A DNA stretch of 41,680 nucleotides from positions 1-41,680 of the forward strand of contig NZ_FMCI01000021.1 in assembly GCF_900091845.1 (NCBI RefSeq), read 5' to 3'. Both the position numbers and the translations under genes were made by a program. Source of the stretch: Streptomyces sp. SolWspMP-5a-2 (GTDB lineage: Bacteria > Actinomycetota > Actinomycetes > Streptomycetales > Streptomycetaceae). Below the pieces are notes generated by a model. It searched no databases, was not told the origin of the DNA, and saw only the letters and a program-made list of their open reading frames with translations. Of the stretch, positions 23,686 to 31,908 are shown piece after piece (the first letter of the stretch is position 1; the number at the start of each line of letters is the position of its first letter).

Positions 23686-26600
23686 CTATCCGGCGGTGAC
23701 CAGCAGCTCCGTCGCCGCCTCCCGCTCGGCCATCGCCCGTAGCGGCCCCGGCACGGCGGCCAGTTCCCGGTAGGTGCCGCGCTGCGCGACCCGGCCGCCG
23801 TCCAGGACGACGACCTCGTCCACCGCGTCGAGTCCGGCCAGCCGGTGCGTGATGAGCAGCGTCGTGCGGCCCTCGGTGGCGGCCAGCAGGTCGGCGGTGA
23901 GGGCGTCGGCGGTCGGCAGGTCGAGGTGCTCGGCGGGCTCGTCGAGGACCAGCACGGGGAAGTCGGCGAGCAGCGCGCGGGCCAGCGCCAGCCGCTGCCG
24001 CTGGCCGCCGGAGAGCCGGGCCCCGTGCTCACCGACCAGCGTGTCGAGGCCGTCGGGCAGCCCGTCGGCCCAGTCGAGCAGCCGCGCCCGGCCGAGCGCG
24101 GCCCGCAGGTCCTCCTCCGTGGCGTCCCTCCTGGCGAGCAGCAGGTTCTCCCGGACCGAGCTGTCGAAGAGGTGCGCGTCCTGCGCGCACAGGCCCACCA
24201 GCCGCCGCACGTCGTCCCCGTCGAGCCCGTAGGCGTCCACCCCGGCCAGCGTGTAGGAGCCGGCGCTCGCGTCGAGGAACCGCAGCAGGGTCTGCGCCAG
24301 CGTCGTCTTGCCGGAACCGGACGGCCCGACCACGGCGATCCTGCGCCCCTGCTCCAGGGTGAGGTCGAGGCCCGCGAGGGCGTCCCGGTCCTGCCCGGCG
24401 TGACGGGCGGTGAGGTTCCTGAGGACCACCGGGAAGGGCGTGGCGGGCGCCTGCCGGGGCCGCTCGGGTTCCCGTACCGGGTCGGGCGCGTCCAGCACCT
24501 CGTGGACACGCTCCGCGCTCCGGCGCACCCGCTGCCGGTACTGCACGGCGAGCGGCAGTCCGAGGACGGCCTCGAAGGCGGCCAGCGGGGTGAGGACGAC
24601 GACGGCCAGGGCGACGCCGCCGAGTCGGCCCGCCGCGACGCCCTGGACGCCCACGAGGGCGGTGGCGGCGACCGTCAGGCCGCAGACCAGCGCGGTGAGT
24701 CCGTCGCCGAGGGCGGTGGCGGTGGCGGCCCGTGAGGCGATCCTGGTGAGTTCCCCGTCGGCCCGCCGCGCGTCGGCGGTACGGGCGGGCAGGACCCCGG
24801 CGACGGTGAGTTCGGCGGTGCCGGTGAGCAGGTCGGTGACCCGGGTCGCCAGGACGCCCCGGGCGGGGGCCAGCCGCCGCTCGGCGCGCCGGGACACGGC
24901 GCCGGTGAGCACCGGGACCCCGGCACCGGCCGTCAGCAGGCCGACGGCGAGGACGGCACCGGCCTCCGGCAGCAGCCAGGCGGTGAATCCGGCGGCAGCA
25001 GCGGAGACGGCCACCGCCGCACCGGCCGGCAGCAGCCAGCGCAGCCAGTAGTCCTGGAGGGCGTCGACGTCGGCGACGAGCCGGGACAGCAGGTCGCCCC
25101 GGCGGGTGCGGCGCAGCCCGGCGGGCGCCAGACGCTCCAGCCGCCGGTAGACGGCGACCCGGGTGTCGGCCAGCATCCGCAGCACCGCGTCGTGCGAGAC
25201 GAGCCGCTCGGCGTACCGGAAGACGGCCCGCCCGATGCCGAAGGCGCGGGTCGCGGTGACCGCCACCATCAGGTAGAGCACGGGCGGTTGCTGCGAGGCC
25301 CGCGAGATCAGCCACCCGGAGGTGGCCATGAGCCCGACGGCGCTGCCGAGCGCGAGGGCGCCCAGCAGCAGGGCGAGGGCCAGCCGCCCCTTGCGGGGCC
25401 CGGACATGGCGCGCACCCGGGCGAGGACCCGCCGGGGAGCGTCACCACGGGGACCACCGCCCACCGCCCGCACCGGAACCGGCGAACCGGGATCCGCGCC
25501 CGCGGCCCCGTCGGTGCCCCGGTCCACACCAGCGAGCACGTCGGTGCCGCGATCCGTACCGGCGAGCGCGATGTCGTCCCGGTCCACGCCCGCGATCATC
25601 TCGTCGCCTCGGTCCGCGCCCGCGGGGGCCTTCGCCGGGGCTGTCGTGCCGTCCGCACCCGTCGCCCAGGTGCTGTCCGGAGCGCGGGTCGTCCCGGTGG
25701 GCGCCGTCGGCGTCATGCCGTCGCGCGGCTCCGTCAGCCGGACCACCCGGTCCGCCACGTCCAGCAGTGCCGGGCGGTGGACGACCAGCAGGACCGTCCG
25801 CCCCTCGGTCAGCCGCCGTACCGCGGCCACGACCTCCGCCTCGGTCGCGCCGTCGAGCGCCGCCGTCGGTTCGTCGAGCAGCAGCACCGGGCGGTCCGCG
25901 AGGAACGCCCGCGCCAGCGCCAGCCGCTGCCGCTGCCCGGCGGAGAGGCCCGCGCCGTCCTCACCGAGCACGGTCCCGGCGCCCTCGGGCAGCGCGTCCA
26001 CGAACCCCGCCGCACCGGCGTCCGCCAGGGCCCGCCGCAGAGCGGCCTCGTCGGCGCCGGGGCGGGCCAGCCGCACGTTCTCGGCGATGGTCCCGGCGAA
26101 CAGCTGGGGCCGCTGCGGCACCCACGCGATCCGCGACCGCCACTGCTCCGGGTCGACGTCGGCGAGGTCGGCGCCGCCGACGCTCACCCGCCCCCGGGAC
26201 GGGCGCACGAAGCCAAGCAGCACGTTCAGCAGCGTCGACTTGCCCGCGCCGCTCGGTCCGACCAGCGCGACCGTCTCCCCCGGTGCCACGGTGAAGGACA
26301 CCTCCGCGACGGCGTCCCGGGCCCGGCCCGGGTAGCGGACCGTGACGTCCTCGAAGGCCAGCGCGCCCGCGGGCACGGGGGCGGTCCCGGACGCGGGGAC
26401 CGGCGTCTCCAGGACGGCGAAGATCTCCTCGGCGGCGGCCAGGCCCTCGGCCGCCGCGTGGTACTGCGCGCCCACCTGGCGCAGCGGCAGATACGCCTCG
26501 GGAGCCAGGACGAGGACGAGGAGGCCGGTGTAGAGGTCCATGTCGCCGTGGACGAGCCGCATGCCGATGGTGACGGCGACCAGCGCCACCGAGAGCGTCG

Positions 26601-27363
26601 CCAGCAGTTCCAGGGCGAAGGAGGAGATGAAGGCGATCCGCAGGGTGCGCATCGTGGCCTGCCGGTACTCGCCGGTGATCCGCCGGATCGACTCGGCCTG
26701 CGCCTTGGCCCGGCCGAACACCTTGAGGGTGGGCAGGCCCGCGACGACGTCCAGGAAGTGCCCGGAGAGCCGGGAGAGCAGCCGCCACTGACGGTCCATC
26801 CGGGACTGGGTGGCCCAGCCGATCAGCATCATGAAGACGGGGATGAGGGGGAGGGTGCCCACGATGATCGCGGCGGAGACCCAGTCCTCGGTGACGATCC
26901 TGGCCAGCACCGCCACCGGCACGACCACGGCGAGGCCGAGCTGCGGCAGATAGCGCGAGAAGTAGTCGTCGAGGGCGTCGATCCCGCGGGTGGCGAGGGC
27001 GACGAGCGATCCGGTGCGCTGCCCTCCGAGCCAACCGGGGCCCAACTGGGCCGCGCGCTCCAGCAGTTGCCCCCGCAGCTCCGACTTGACCGCCGCGCTG
27101 GCCCGGTGGGCGGCGAGTTCGGTGAGCCAGGAGACCAGAGCGCGACCGGCGGCGACGGCCACCAGGAGCAGTAGGGGAGTGCGCAGTTCACCGGCGGACA
27201 GGCCGCGCTGGAAGGCACCGACCACCACGTCGGCGATGAGCATCGCCTGCGCGATGACCAGTCCGGCCCCGACGGCTCCCAGCGCGACCACGGCCGTCAG
27301 GAAGCGGCGGGTGGCACGGGCGTGGCGCAGCAGACGCGGATCGATGGGTTTCACGTGAAACAT
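23686..27363 (-). CDS. cydDC: CydD-CydC fused ABC exporter for cytochrome bd assembly
   Basis: This 1225-residue protein fuses both halves of the heterodimeric thiol (cysteine/glutathione-type) exporter needed to assemble cytochrome bd. The CydD half has membrane helices (about 20-310), Walker A GPSGAGKST (369-377), signature LSAGQRQRLALARAF (473-487) and Walker B LLLDEPTAALD. A linker (about 548-640) contains a ten-residue repeat. The CydC half has a second membrane domain (about 656-985), Walker A GPSGSGKTT, signature LSGGQRQRLALARAL and Walker B VLVLDEPAEHLD. Fused CydDC is usual in Streptomyces. The ATG at 27363 lies at the edge of a parS palindrome, and residues MFHVK are encoded by it. 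It is probably cotranscribed with cydAB. Confidence 0.95.
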   Translation of the reverse strand: MFHVKPIDPRLLRHARATRRFLTAVVALGAVGAGLVIAQAMLIADVVVGAFQRGLSAGELRTPLLLLVAVAAGRALVSWLTELAAHRASAAVKSELRGQLLERAAQLGPGWLGGQRTGSLVALATRGIDALDDYFSRYLPQLGLAVVVPVAVLARIVTEDWVSAAIIVGTLPLIPVFMMLIGWATQSRMDRQWRLLSRLSGHFLDVVAGLPTLKVFGRAKAQAESIRRITGEYRQATMRTLRIAFISSFALELLATLSVALVAVTIGMRLVHGDMDLYTGLLVLVLAPEAYLPLRQVGAQYHAAAEGLAAAEEIFAVLETPVPASGTAPVPAGALAFEDVTVRYPGRARDAVAEVSFTVAPGETVALVGPSGAGKSTLLNVLLGFVRPSRGRVSVGGADLADVDPEQWRSRIAWVPQRPQLFAGTIAENVRLARPGADEAALRRALADAGAAGFVDALPEGAGTVLGEDGAGLSAGQRQRLALARAFLADRPVLLLDEPTAALDGATEAEVVAAVRRLTEGRTVLLVVHRPALLDVADRVVRLTEPRDGMTPTAPTGTTRAPDSTWATGADGTTAPAKAPAGADRGDEMIAGVDRDDIALAGTDRGTDVLAGVDRGTDGAAGADPGSPVPVRAVGGGPRGDAPRRVLARVRAMSGPRKGRLALALLLGALALGSAVGLMATSGWLISRASQQPPVLYLMVAVTATRAFGIGRAVFRYAERLVSHDAVLRMLADTRVAVYRRLERLAPAGLRRTRRGDLLSRLVADVDALQDYWLRWLLPAGAAVAVSAAAAGFTAWLLPEAGAVLAVGLLTAGAGVPVLTGAVSRRAERRLAPARGVLATRVTDLLTGTAELTVAGVLPARTADARRADGELTRIASRAATATALGDGLTALVCGLTVAATALVGVQGVAAGRLGGVALAVVVLTPLAAFEAVLGLPLAVQYRQRVRRSAERVHEVLDAPDPVREPERPRQAPATPFPVVLRNLTARHAGQDRDALAGLDLTLEQGRRIAVVGPSGSGKTTLAQTLLRFLDASAGSYTLAGVDAYGLDGDDVRRLVGLCAQDAHLFDSSVRENLLLARRDATEEDLRAALGRARLLDWADGLPDGLDTLVGEHGARLSGGQRQRLALARALLADFPVLVLDEPAEHLDLPTADALTADLLAATEGRTTLLITHRLAGLDAVDEVVVLDGGRVAQRGTYRELAAVPGPLRAMAEREAATELLVTAG
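25474..25623 (-). repeat. 30-bp in-frame repeat coding for the CydDC linker
   Basis: Residues 581-630 of the CydDC fusion form five ten-residue units: AGADRGDEMI, AGVDRDDIAL, AGTDRGTDVL, AGVDRGTDGA and AGADPGSPVP. At the DNA level the repeats are diverged, so they are older than a recent slippage event. They join the two ABC halves. Confidence 0.85.
27348..27361. other. parS site overlapping the cydDC start
   Basis: Perfect GTTTCACGTGAAAC. The cydDC ATG (27363-27361) overlaps its edge, so the first five codons are specified by the ParB site. Confidence 0.92.
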
Positions 27364-27384
27364 GCCCTTCGGGCAGTGAGGGGC

Positions 27385-27398
27385 GTTTCACGTGAAAC
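27385..27398. other. parS site between cydB and cydDC
   Basis: A second perfect GTTTCACGTGAAAC, 23 bases from the first, in the 69-bp cydB-cydDC spacer. The close pair should load ParB strongly. Confidence 0.92.
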
Positions 27399-27432
27399 AT
27401 CATGTCGCACGGGAAACGCCCCTCTTCCGGAC

Positions 27433-28440
27433 TCAGTGCGCGGCTTCGGCGGCGATGTGCTGCGTGCCGATCCGCTTGCGGAACACCCAGTAGGTCCAGC
27501 TCTGGTAGAGCAGCACGATCGGTGTGGCGATCGCCGCGCACCAGGTCATGATCTTCAGGGTGTAGGGGCTCGACGAGGCGTTGGTGACCGTGAGGCTCCA
27601 CTCCGCGTTGAGCGACGAGGGCATGACGTCCGGGAAGAGCGTCAGGAAGAGCATCGCGACGGCGGCCACGATGGTCACGCCGGAGAGCGCGAACGACCAG
27701 CCCTCGCGGCCGATCTGGTTGGCCGCCAGCGCGGCGACCAGCGCGGCCACGGCCACCACGAGGGCGATCAGGCTCGCGCCGTCCCCGCCGTGGATCTGCG
27801 TCCAGACCAGGAAGACCAGGGACAGCACCGCGGTGACGAGACCGACCTTGAGGGCGAGCTTCCGCGCCCGCTCCCGGATCTCCCCGACGGTCTTGAGGGC
27901 GGTGAAGACGGTGCCGTGGAAGGTGAACAGCGTCAGCGTGACCAGCCCGCCGAGCAGGGCGTAGGGGTTGAGCAGGTCCCCGACGGTGCCGACGTACTCG
28001 AAGTTCCGGTCGATCTTCACGCCCCGGACGATGTTGCCGAAGGCCACACCCCACAGGAAGGCCGGGAGCAGGGAGGTCCAGAAGATCGCGGTCTCCCAGT
28101 TGCGCTGCCACTTCTCCTCGGGCCGCTTGGCCCGGTACTCGAAGGCGACACCGCGCACGATCAGGCAGACCAGGATGACGAGCAGGGGCAGGTAGAAGCC
28201 GGAGAAGAGGGTGGCGTACCACTCGGGGAAGGCGGCGAAGGTGGCGCCGCCCGCGGTGAGCAGCCAGACCTCGTTGCCGTCCCAGACGGGTCCGATCGTG
28301 TTGATCAGCACCCGCTTCTCCAGGCGGTCGCGGGCCAGCAGCCGGGTGAGGACGCCGACTCCGAAGTCGAAGCCCTCCAGGAAGAAGTAGCCGATCCACA
28401 GGACGGCGATGAGGACGAACCAGACATCGTGTAGGTGCAT
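27433..28440 (-). CDS. cydB: Cytochrome bd ubiquinol/menaquinol oxidase subunit II
   Basis: The 335-residue integral membrane protein is the second core subunit of the bd-type quinol oxidase, a copper-free, high-affinity terminal oxidase. It begins MHLHDVWFVLIAVLWIGYFFLEGFDFGVG, a hallmark of CydB. The sequence continues with INTIGPVWDGNEVWLLTAGGA and about eight to nine helices. GGGAG lies eight bases before the ATG at 28440. It follows cydA by 18 bases and precedes cydDC by 69 bases, so the three form one transcription unit. Confidence 0.96.
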   Translation of the reverse strand: MHLHDVWFVLIAVLWIGYFFLEGFDFGVGVLTRLLARDRLEKRVLINTIGPVWDGNEVWLLTAGGATFAAFPEWYATLFSGFYLPLLVILVCLIVRGVAFEYRAKRPEEKWQRNWETAIFWTSLLPAFLWGVAFGNIVRGVKIDRNFEYVGTVGDLLNPYALLGGLVTLTLFTFHGTVFTALKTVGEIRERARKLALKVGLVTAVLSLVFLVWTQIHGGDGASLIALVVAVAALVAALAANQIGREGWSFALSGVTIVAAVAMLFLTLFPDVMPSSLNAEWSLTVTNASSSPYTLKIMTWCAAIATPIVLLYQSWTYWVFRKRIGTQHIAAEAAH

Positions 28441-28458
28441 GACGTGGGCTCCCTTGGC

Positions 28459-29967
28459 CTAGTACGAGAAGGCCATCGGCTTGTCGGCGTCCCGGGAGTC
28501 GCCGCCGATCTTCGTGGGCGGGTTGAGGTCGGCCTCGGTCAGCTCGGGCGGGCCCGCCTTGATGTACTTCACGAGCAGCTTGACCTCGATGACGGCGAGG
28601 ACGGCGTAGAGGGCGGTGAAGACGATCATCGAGGTGAGGACCTCGGCCTGGGAGACGCCGGGGGAGACCGCGTGCCGGGTCTGCAGGACGCCGTAGACCA
28701 CCCAGGGCTGGCGGCCCATCTCGGTGAAGATCCAGCCCCAGGAGTTGGCGATCAGCGGGAAGCCCAGGGTCCAGACGGCGACCAGCCAGTAGAGCTTGGA
28801 GAGCCGCGGGCTGAGCGCCTTCGAGCGGAACAGCACCAGATGGGGGACCTCGTCCTCGCCGACCCGCAGATGCTGCGGCAGCAGGAACTTCTTCCTGGTC
28901 AGCCAGAGCCCGACCAGGCCGATGGCGAAGGACGCCATCCCGAAGCCGATCATCCAGCGGAAGGCCCAGAAGGTGACCGGGATGATGGGCCGGTAGTCGC
29001 CGGGCCCGTACTTCGCCTGCTCGGCCTTGTTGGTGTCGTTGATGCCGGGCACGTACGACTGGAAGTCGTCGTTGGCGAGGAACGACAGTATGCCGGGGAT
29101 GGACAGCTCGACGCTGTTGTGGCCCTTGCTGACGTCGCCGTAGGCGAAGATCGAGAACGGCGCCGCGTCCTGGCCGTCCCAGAGGGCCTCGGCGGCGGCC
29201 ATCTTCATCGGCTGCTGCTTGAACATGACCTTGCCGAGGGTGTCGCCGCTGACCGCGGTGAGCAGTCCGGCGACCACCACGGTCACCAGGCCCAGCCGCA
29301 GTGAGGTCTTCATCACCCGGATGTCCTTCTTGCGGAACAGGTGGAAGGCCGCGATGCCGACCATGAACGCGCCGCCGGTCAGGAAGGACGCGGTGAGCGT
29401 GTGGAAGGCCTGGGCCAGCGCGGTGTTCTGGGTGAGGACCTGCCAGAAGTCGGTCAGCTCGGCCCGCCCCTTGGCCTCGTTGATCCGGTAGCCGACGGGG
29501 TGCTGCATCCAGGAGTTGGCCGCCAGGATGAAGTAGGCCGACAGGATCGTGCCGATCGAGACCATCCAGATGCAGGCCAGGTGGATCTTCTTGGGCAGCT
29601 TGTCCCAGCCGAAGATCCACAGCCCGATGAAGGTGGACTCGAAGAAGAAGGCGATCAGCGCCTCGAAGGCGAGCGGGGCACCGAAGATGTCCCCGACGAA
29701 GCGCGAGTAGTCGGACCAGTTCATGCCGAACTGGAACTCCTGCACGATGCCGGTGACCACGCCCATGGCGATGTTGATCAGGAAGAGCTTCCCCCAGAAC
29801 TTGGTGGCCCGGAGGTACTTCTCGTTCTCCGTACGCACCCATGCCGTCTGCAGTCCGGCCGTGAGGGCCGCGAGGGAGATCGTCAGGGGGACGAACAGGA
29901 AGTGGTAGACGGTGGTGATACCGAACTGCCATCGCGCCAGGGTCTCCGGCGCCAGAGCCAATTCCAC
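28459..29967 (-). CDS. cydA: Cytochrome bd ubiquinol/menaquinol oxidase subunit I
   Basis: This 502-residue heme-bearing subunit oxidises quinol and reduces oxygen to water. The N-terminus LARWQFGITTVYHFLFVPLTI supplies the conserved heme b595 His (residue 21). Other landmarks are FEALIAFFFESTFIGLWIFGW, the heme b558 His region in FHTLTASFLTGG (His at about 187) and the GRQPWVVYG motif of the quinol loop. The quinol loop is the short type. The GTG start at 29967 is supported by AAGGAG ten bases upstream and the conserved N-terminus. A Rex operator lies 84 bases upstream, so transcription should rise when NADH accumulates under low oxygen. Confidence 0.97.
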   Translation of the reverse strand: MELALAPETLARWQFGITTVYHFLFVPLTISLAALTAGLQTAWVRTENEKYLRATKFWGKLFLINIAMGVVTGIVQEFQFGMNWSDYSRFVGDIFGAPLAFEALIAFFFESTFIGLWIFGWDKLPKKIHLACIWMVSIGTILSAYFILAANSWMQHPVGYRINEAKGRAELTDFWQVLTQNTALAQAFHTLTASFLTGGAFMVGIAAFHLFRKKDIRVMKTSLRLGLVTVVVAGLLTAVSGDTLGKVMFKQQPMKMAAAEALWDGQDAAPFSIFAYGDVSKGHNSVELSIPGILSFLANDDFQSYVPGINDTNKAEQAKYGPGDYRPIIPVTFWAFRWMIGFGMASFAIGLVGLWLTRKKFLLPQHLRVGEDEVPHLVLFRSKALSPRLSKLYWLVAVWTLGFPLIANSWGWIFTEMGRQPWVVYGVLQTRHAVSPGVSQAEVLTSMIVFTALYAVLAVIEVKLLVKYIKAGPPELTEADLNPPTKIGGDSRDADKPMAFSY

Positions 29968-30050
29968 GTCGTCAGTCTCCTTACCTCGCCGTCGTCAGCG
30001 GCAGTTTGCCCCGCTTGTCCCGCACATCGCGGGAGCAACCGGGACACGCT

Positions 30051-30066
30051 TGTGAAAGCGTTCACA
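30051..30066. promoter_or_regulatory. Rex operator upstream of cydA
   Basis: TGTGAAAGCGTTCACA matches the Rex consensus TGTGAA-N4-TTCACA exactly. An extra TTCACA half-site follows at 30067-30072. Rex represses cyd genes in S. coelicolor and is released by a high NADH/NAD+ ratio; this is established for that species. Its position suggests overlap with the cydA promoter. Confidence 0.88.
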
Positions 30067-30072
30067 TTCACA

Positions 30073-30324
30073 AGCCATTATGACCTACCGATTTTCGGTC
30101 CGTACAGGGGGGTCCCACCTCCGCCGCATCGGACCCCGCCCGGCCCGAGCCGCCCCGGGAACGAGCCCTTGCGTCGCCCGGTCGCATCCCTCGGGGTCAG
30201 GCTCCGCCCGAGCCCGTCCCACCGCTCCCGAGGCCGTCGGGCGGACCCCCGGAACCCAGCTCCGGACCAGGCCCCGCCCCCCGACCTCCGGCCCCGGGCC
30301 CCTGACATGCGACCCCGGACATGC
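30073..30324. other. Upstream part of the cydA leader spacer
   Basis: About 250 bases of Pro/Arg-codon-like GC-rich sequence between the Rex site and the terminator. No gene is convincing. CCCCGGACATGCGAC-type near repeats occur around 30290-30325. Confidence 0.4.
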
Positions 30325-30363
30325 GACACGGCGGGGTGCCCCCGTGGGGCACCCCGCCGTGTC
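30325..30363 (-). terminator. Strong 18-bp hairpin after the aminotransferase gene
   Basis: GACACGGCGGGGTGCCCC (30325-30342) pairs perfectly with 30346-30363 across a three-base loop. It lies 49 bases beyond the stop of the minus-strand aminotransferase gene and insulates the cyd promoter. No U-tract is present. Confidence 0.85.
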
Positions 30364-30412
30364 CGGATCGCGTCAGGAGTACCGGGCCACCTCGGGGCCC
30401 GGCGCCCGCGGG

Positions 30413-31492
30413 TCAGATCTCCTTGCGGAAGTCCTCCGCCGCCTTCAGGAAGATGTCGTTCGCCTCGGTCTCCCCGACCGTGATCCGCACGCCCTCACCG
30501 GCGAACGGCCGCACGACCACCCCGTGCCCCTCGCACGCCTCCGCGAACGCCGCCGTGCGCTCCCCCAGCCGCAGCCAGACGAAGTTGGCCTGGGTCTCCG
30601 GCACCGTCCAGCCCTGCGCCCGCAGCGCGTCCACCACCCGGGTGCGCTCGCCGACCAGCGAGCCGACCCGGCCGAGCAGCGCGTCCTCCGCGCGCAGCGA
30701 GGCGATGGCCGCCTCCTGGGCGATCTGGCTCACGCCGAAGGGCACCGCCGTCTTGCGCAGCGCCGCCGCCACCGGCTCGTGGGCGATCGCGAAGCCGACC
30801 CGCAGCCCGGCGAGCCCGTAGGCCTTGGAGAAGGTGCGCAGGACGCAGACGTTGGGCCGGTCCCGGTACAGCTCCACGCCGTCGGGGACCTCGGCGTCCC
30901 GGATGAACTCCCGGTACGCCTCGTCGAGGACCACCAGGACGTCGCCGGGCACCCGGTCGAGGAATCGTTCCAGCTCGGCCCGGCGCACCACCGTGCCGGT
31001 CGGGTTGTTGGGGTTGCAGACGAAGATCAGCCGGGTCCGGTCGGTGATCGCGTCGGCCATCGCGTCCAGGTCGTGCACCTCGCCCGAGGTCAGCGGCACC
31101 TGCACCGACGTCGCGCCGCTGATCTGCGTGATGATCGGGTACGCCTCGAAGGAGCGCCAGGCGTAGACGACCTCGTCGCCGAGGCCCGAGGTCGCCTGCA
31201 GGAGCTGCTGGGCGACCCCCACCGAACCGGTGCCGGTGGCGATGTGGGCGGCGGGGACACCGAATCGGTCGGCCAGCTCGGCGGTCAGGCCCGCGCAGGC
31301 CATGTCCGGGTAACGGTTGAAGGATGCGGCCGCCGCCGTCACGCTCTCCATCACGCCGGGCAGCGGCGGATAGGGGTTCTCGTTGGAGGACAGCTTGTAG
31401 GCCACCGGGCCGCCGGCCGCCGCGGGTCTGCCCGGCTTGTAGGTGGGGATCCCCGCCAGCTCGGCGCGCAGCTTGGGGCTCGTCTCGCTCAC
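30413..31492 (-). CDS. hisC: Histidinol-phosphate/aromatic aminotransferase family (pat/hisC)
   Basis: The 359-residue fold-type I PLP enzyme has the N-terminal [15 protein letters not shown] motif, the [14 protein letters not shown] phosphate-binding segment, [12 protein letters not shown], and the PLP Lys in [19 protein letters not shown]. It fits either histidinol-phosphate or phenylalanine/aromatic aminotransferase (Pat), which share one family. The isolated position and the presence of pheA in the region favour an aromatic role, but this is inference. The GTG at 31492 is preferred over 31513 because AGGAGG lies seven bases upstream. It is divergent from the LacI-type gene and ends before a strong terminator. 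Confidence 0.92.
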   Translation of the reverse strand: MSETSPKLRAELAGIPTYKPGRPAAAGGPVAYKLSSNENPYPPLPGVMESVTAAAASFNRYPDMACAGLTAELADRFGVPAAHIATGTGSVGVAQQLLQATSGLGDEVVYAWRSFEAYPIITQISGATSVQVPLTSGEVHDLDAMADAITDRTRLIFVCNPNNPTGTVVRRAELERFLDRVPGDVLVVLDEAYREFIRDAEVPDGVELYRDRPNVCVLRTFSKAYGLAGLRVGFAIAHEPVAAALRKTAVPFGVSQIAQEAAIASLRAEDALLGRVGSLVGERTRVVDALRAQGWTVPETQANFVWLRLGERTAAFAEACEGHGVVVRPFAGEGVRITVGETEANDIFLKAAEDFRKEI

Positions 31493-31908
31493 CGCAGTCC
31501 TCCTCGCGACCACCGGCGGATGTCAGCACCACCGGCTACCAATGCTCCTCACCTTATGAGGATTCGGCGCGTCTGCGAACAGCCGGGCGCTGACCTGCTC
31601 CGTCACACCCGCATCACGGGCATCGCCGTACGAAGAGGCACGAAACGAGGGGCGCGGTCACATATATCTATGCGCCGGTGGCTCGCGCCGTGGCGCGCAT
31701 CACCCGTGCAGGTGAGTTGAGACCTCTTCGAAACATCGGATAGTTGGCAGGCTCATGCGTGCCGACAAGTCACGTAGCATCATTCAACCGGTCAACTACC
31801 TTTCTTTCGAAGGCAGTTGACGGGAACTGACCATGCAGAAACGTGCCTGTCAACGCGTGCATATGCGTCCGCCCTACCCGGCCGCATGAGCCCTACTATC
31901 GGCTCGCC
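31493..31908. promoter_or_regulatory. 416-bp divergent region between aminotransferase and LacI-type gene
   Basis: The region is AT-rich for this genome and carries several palindromes. CCTCA-CCTTA-TGAGG lies at 31547-31561. A 31-bp inverted repeat with outer arms GTCAACT/AGTTGAC and inner arms CCTT/AAGG occupies 31791-31821. TACTAT at 31894-31899 is a -10 candidate nine bases before the ATG at 31909. No gene or tRNA was recognised. Confidence 0.6.

Noticed and set aside
25192..27174. 660-codon plus-strand ORF opposite cydDC
   Set aside because: Shadow frame; the minus strand encodes both ABC halves with intact motifs.
27404..27417. GTCGCACGGGAAAC next to the two cyd parS sites
   Set aside because: Three mismatches to parS and no symmetric flanks, unlike the riboswitch copy that is supported by a clear duplicate.
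31493..31908. An attachment site or tRNA in the AT-rich divergent region
   Set aside because: No cloverleaf, integrase or direct repeat pair could be found.
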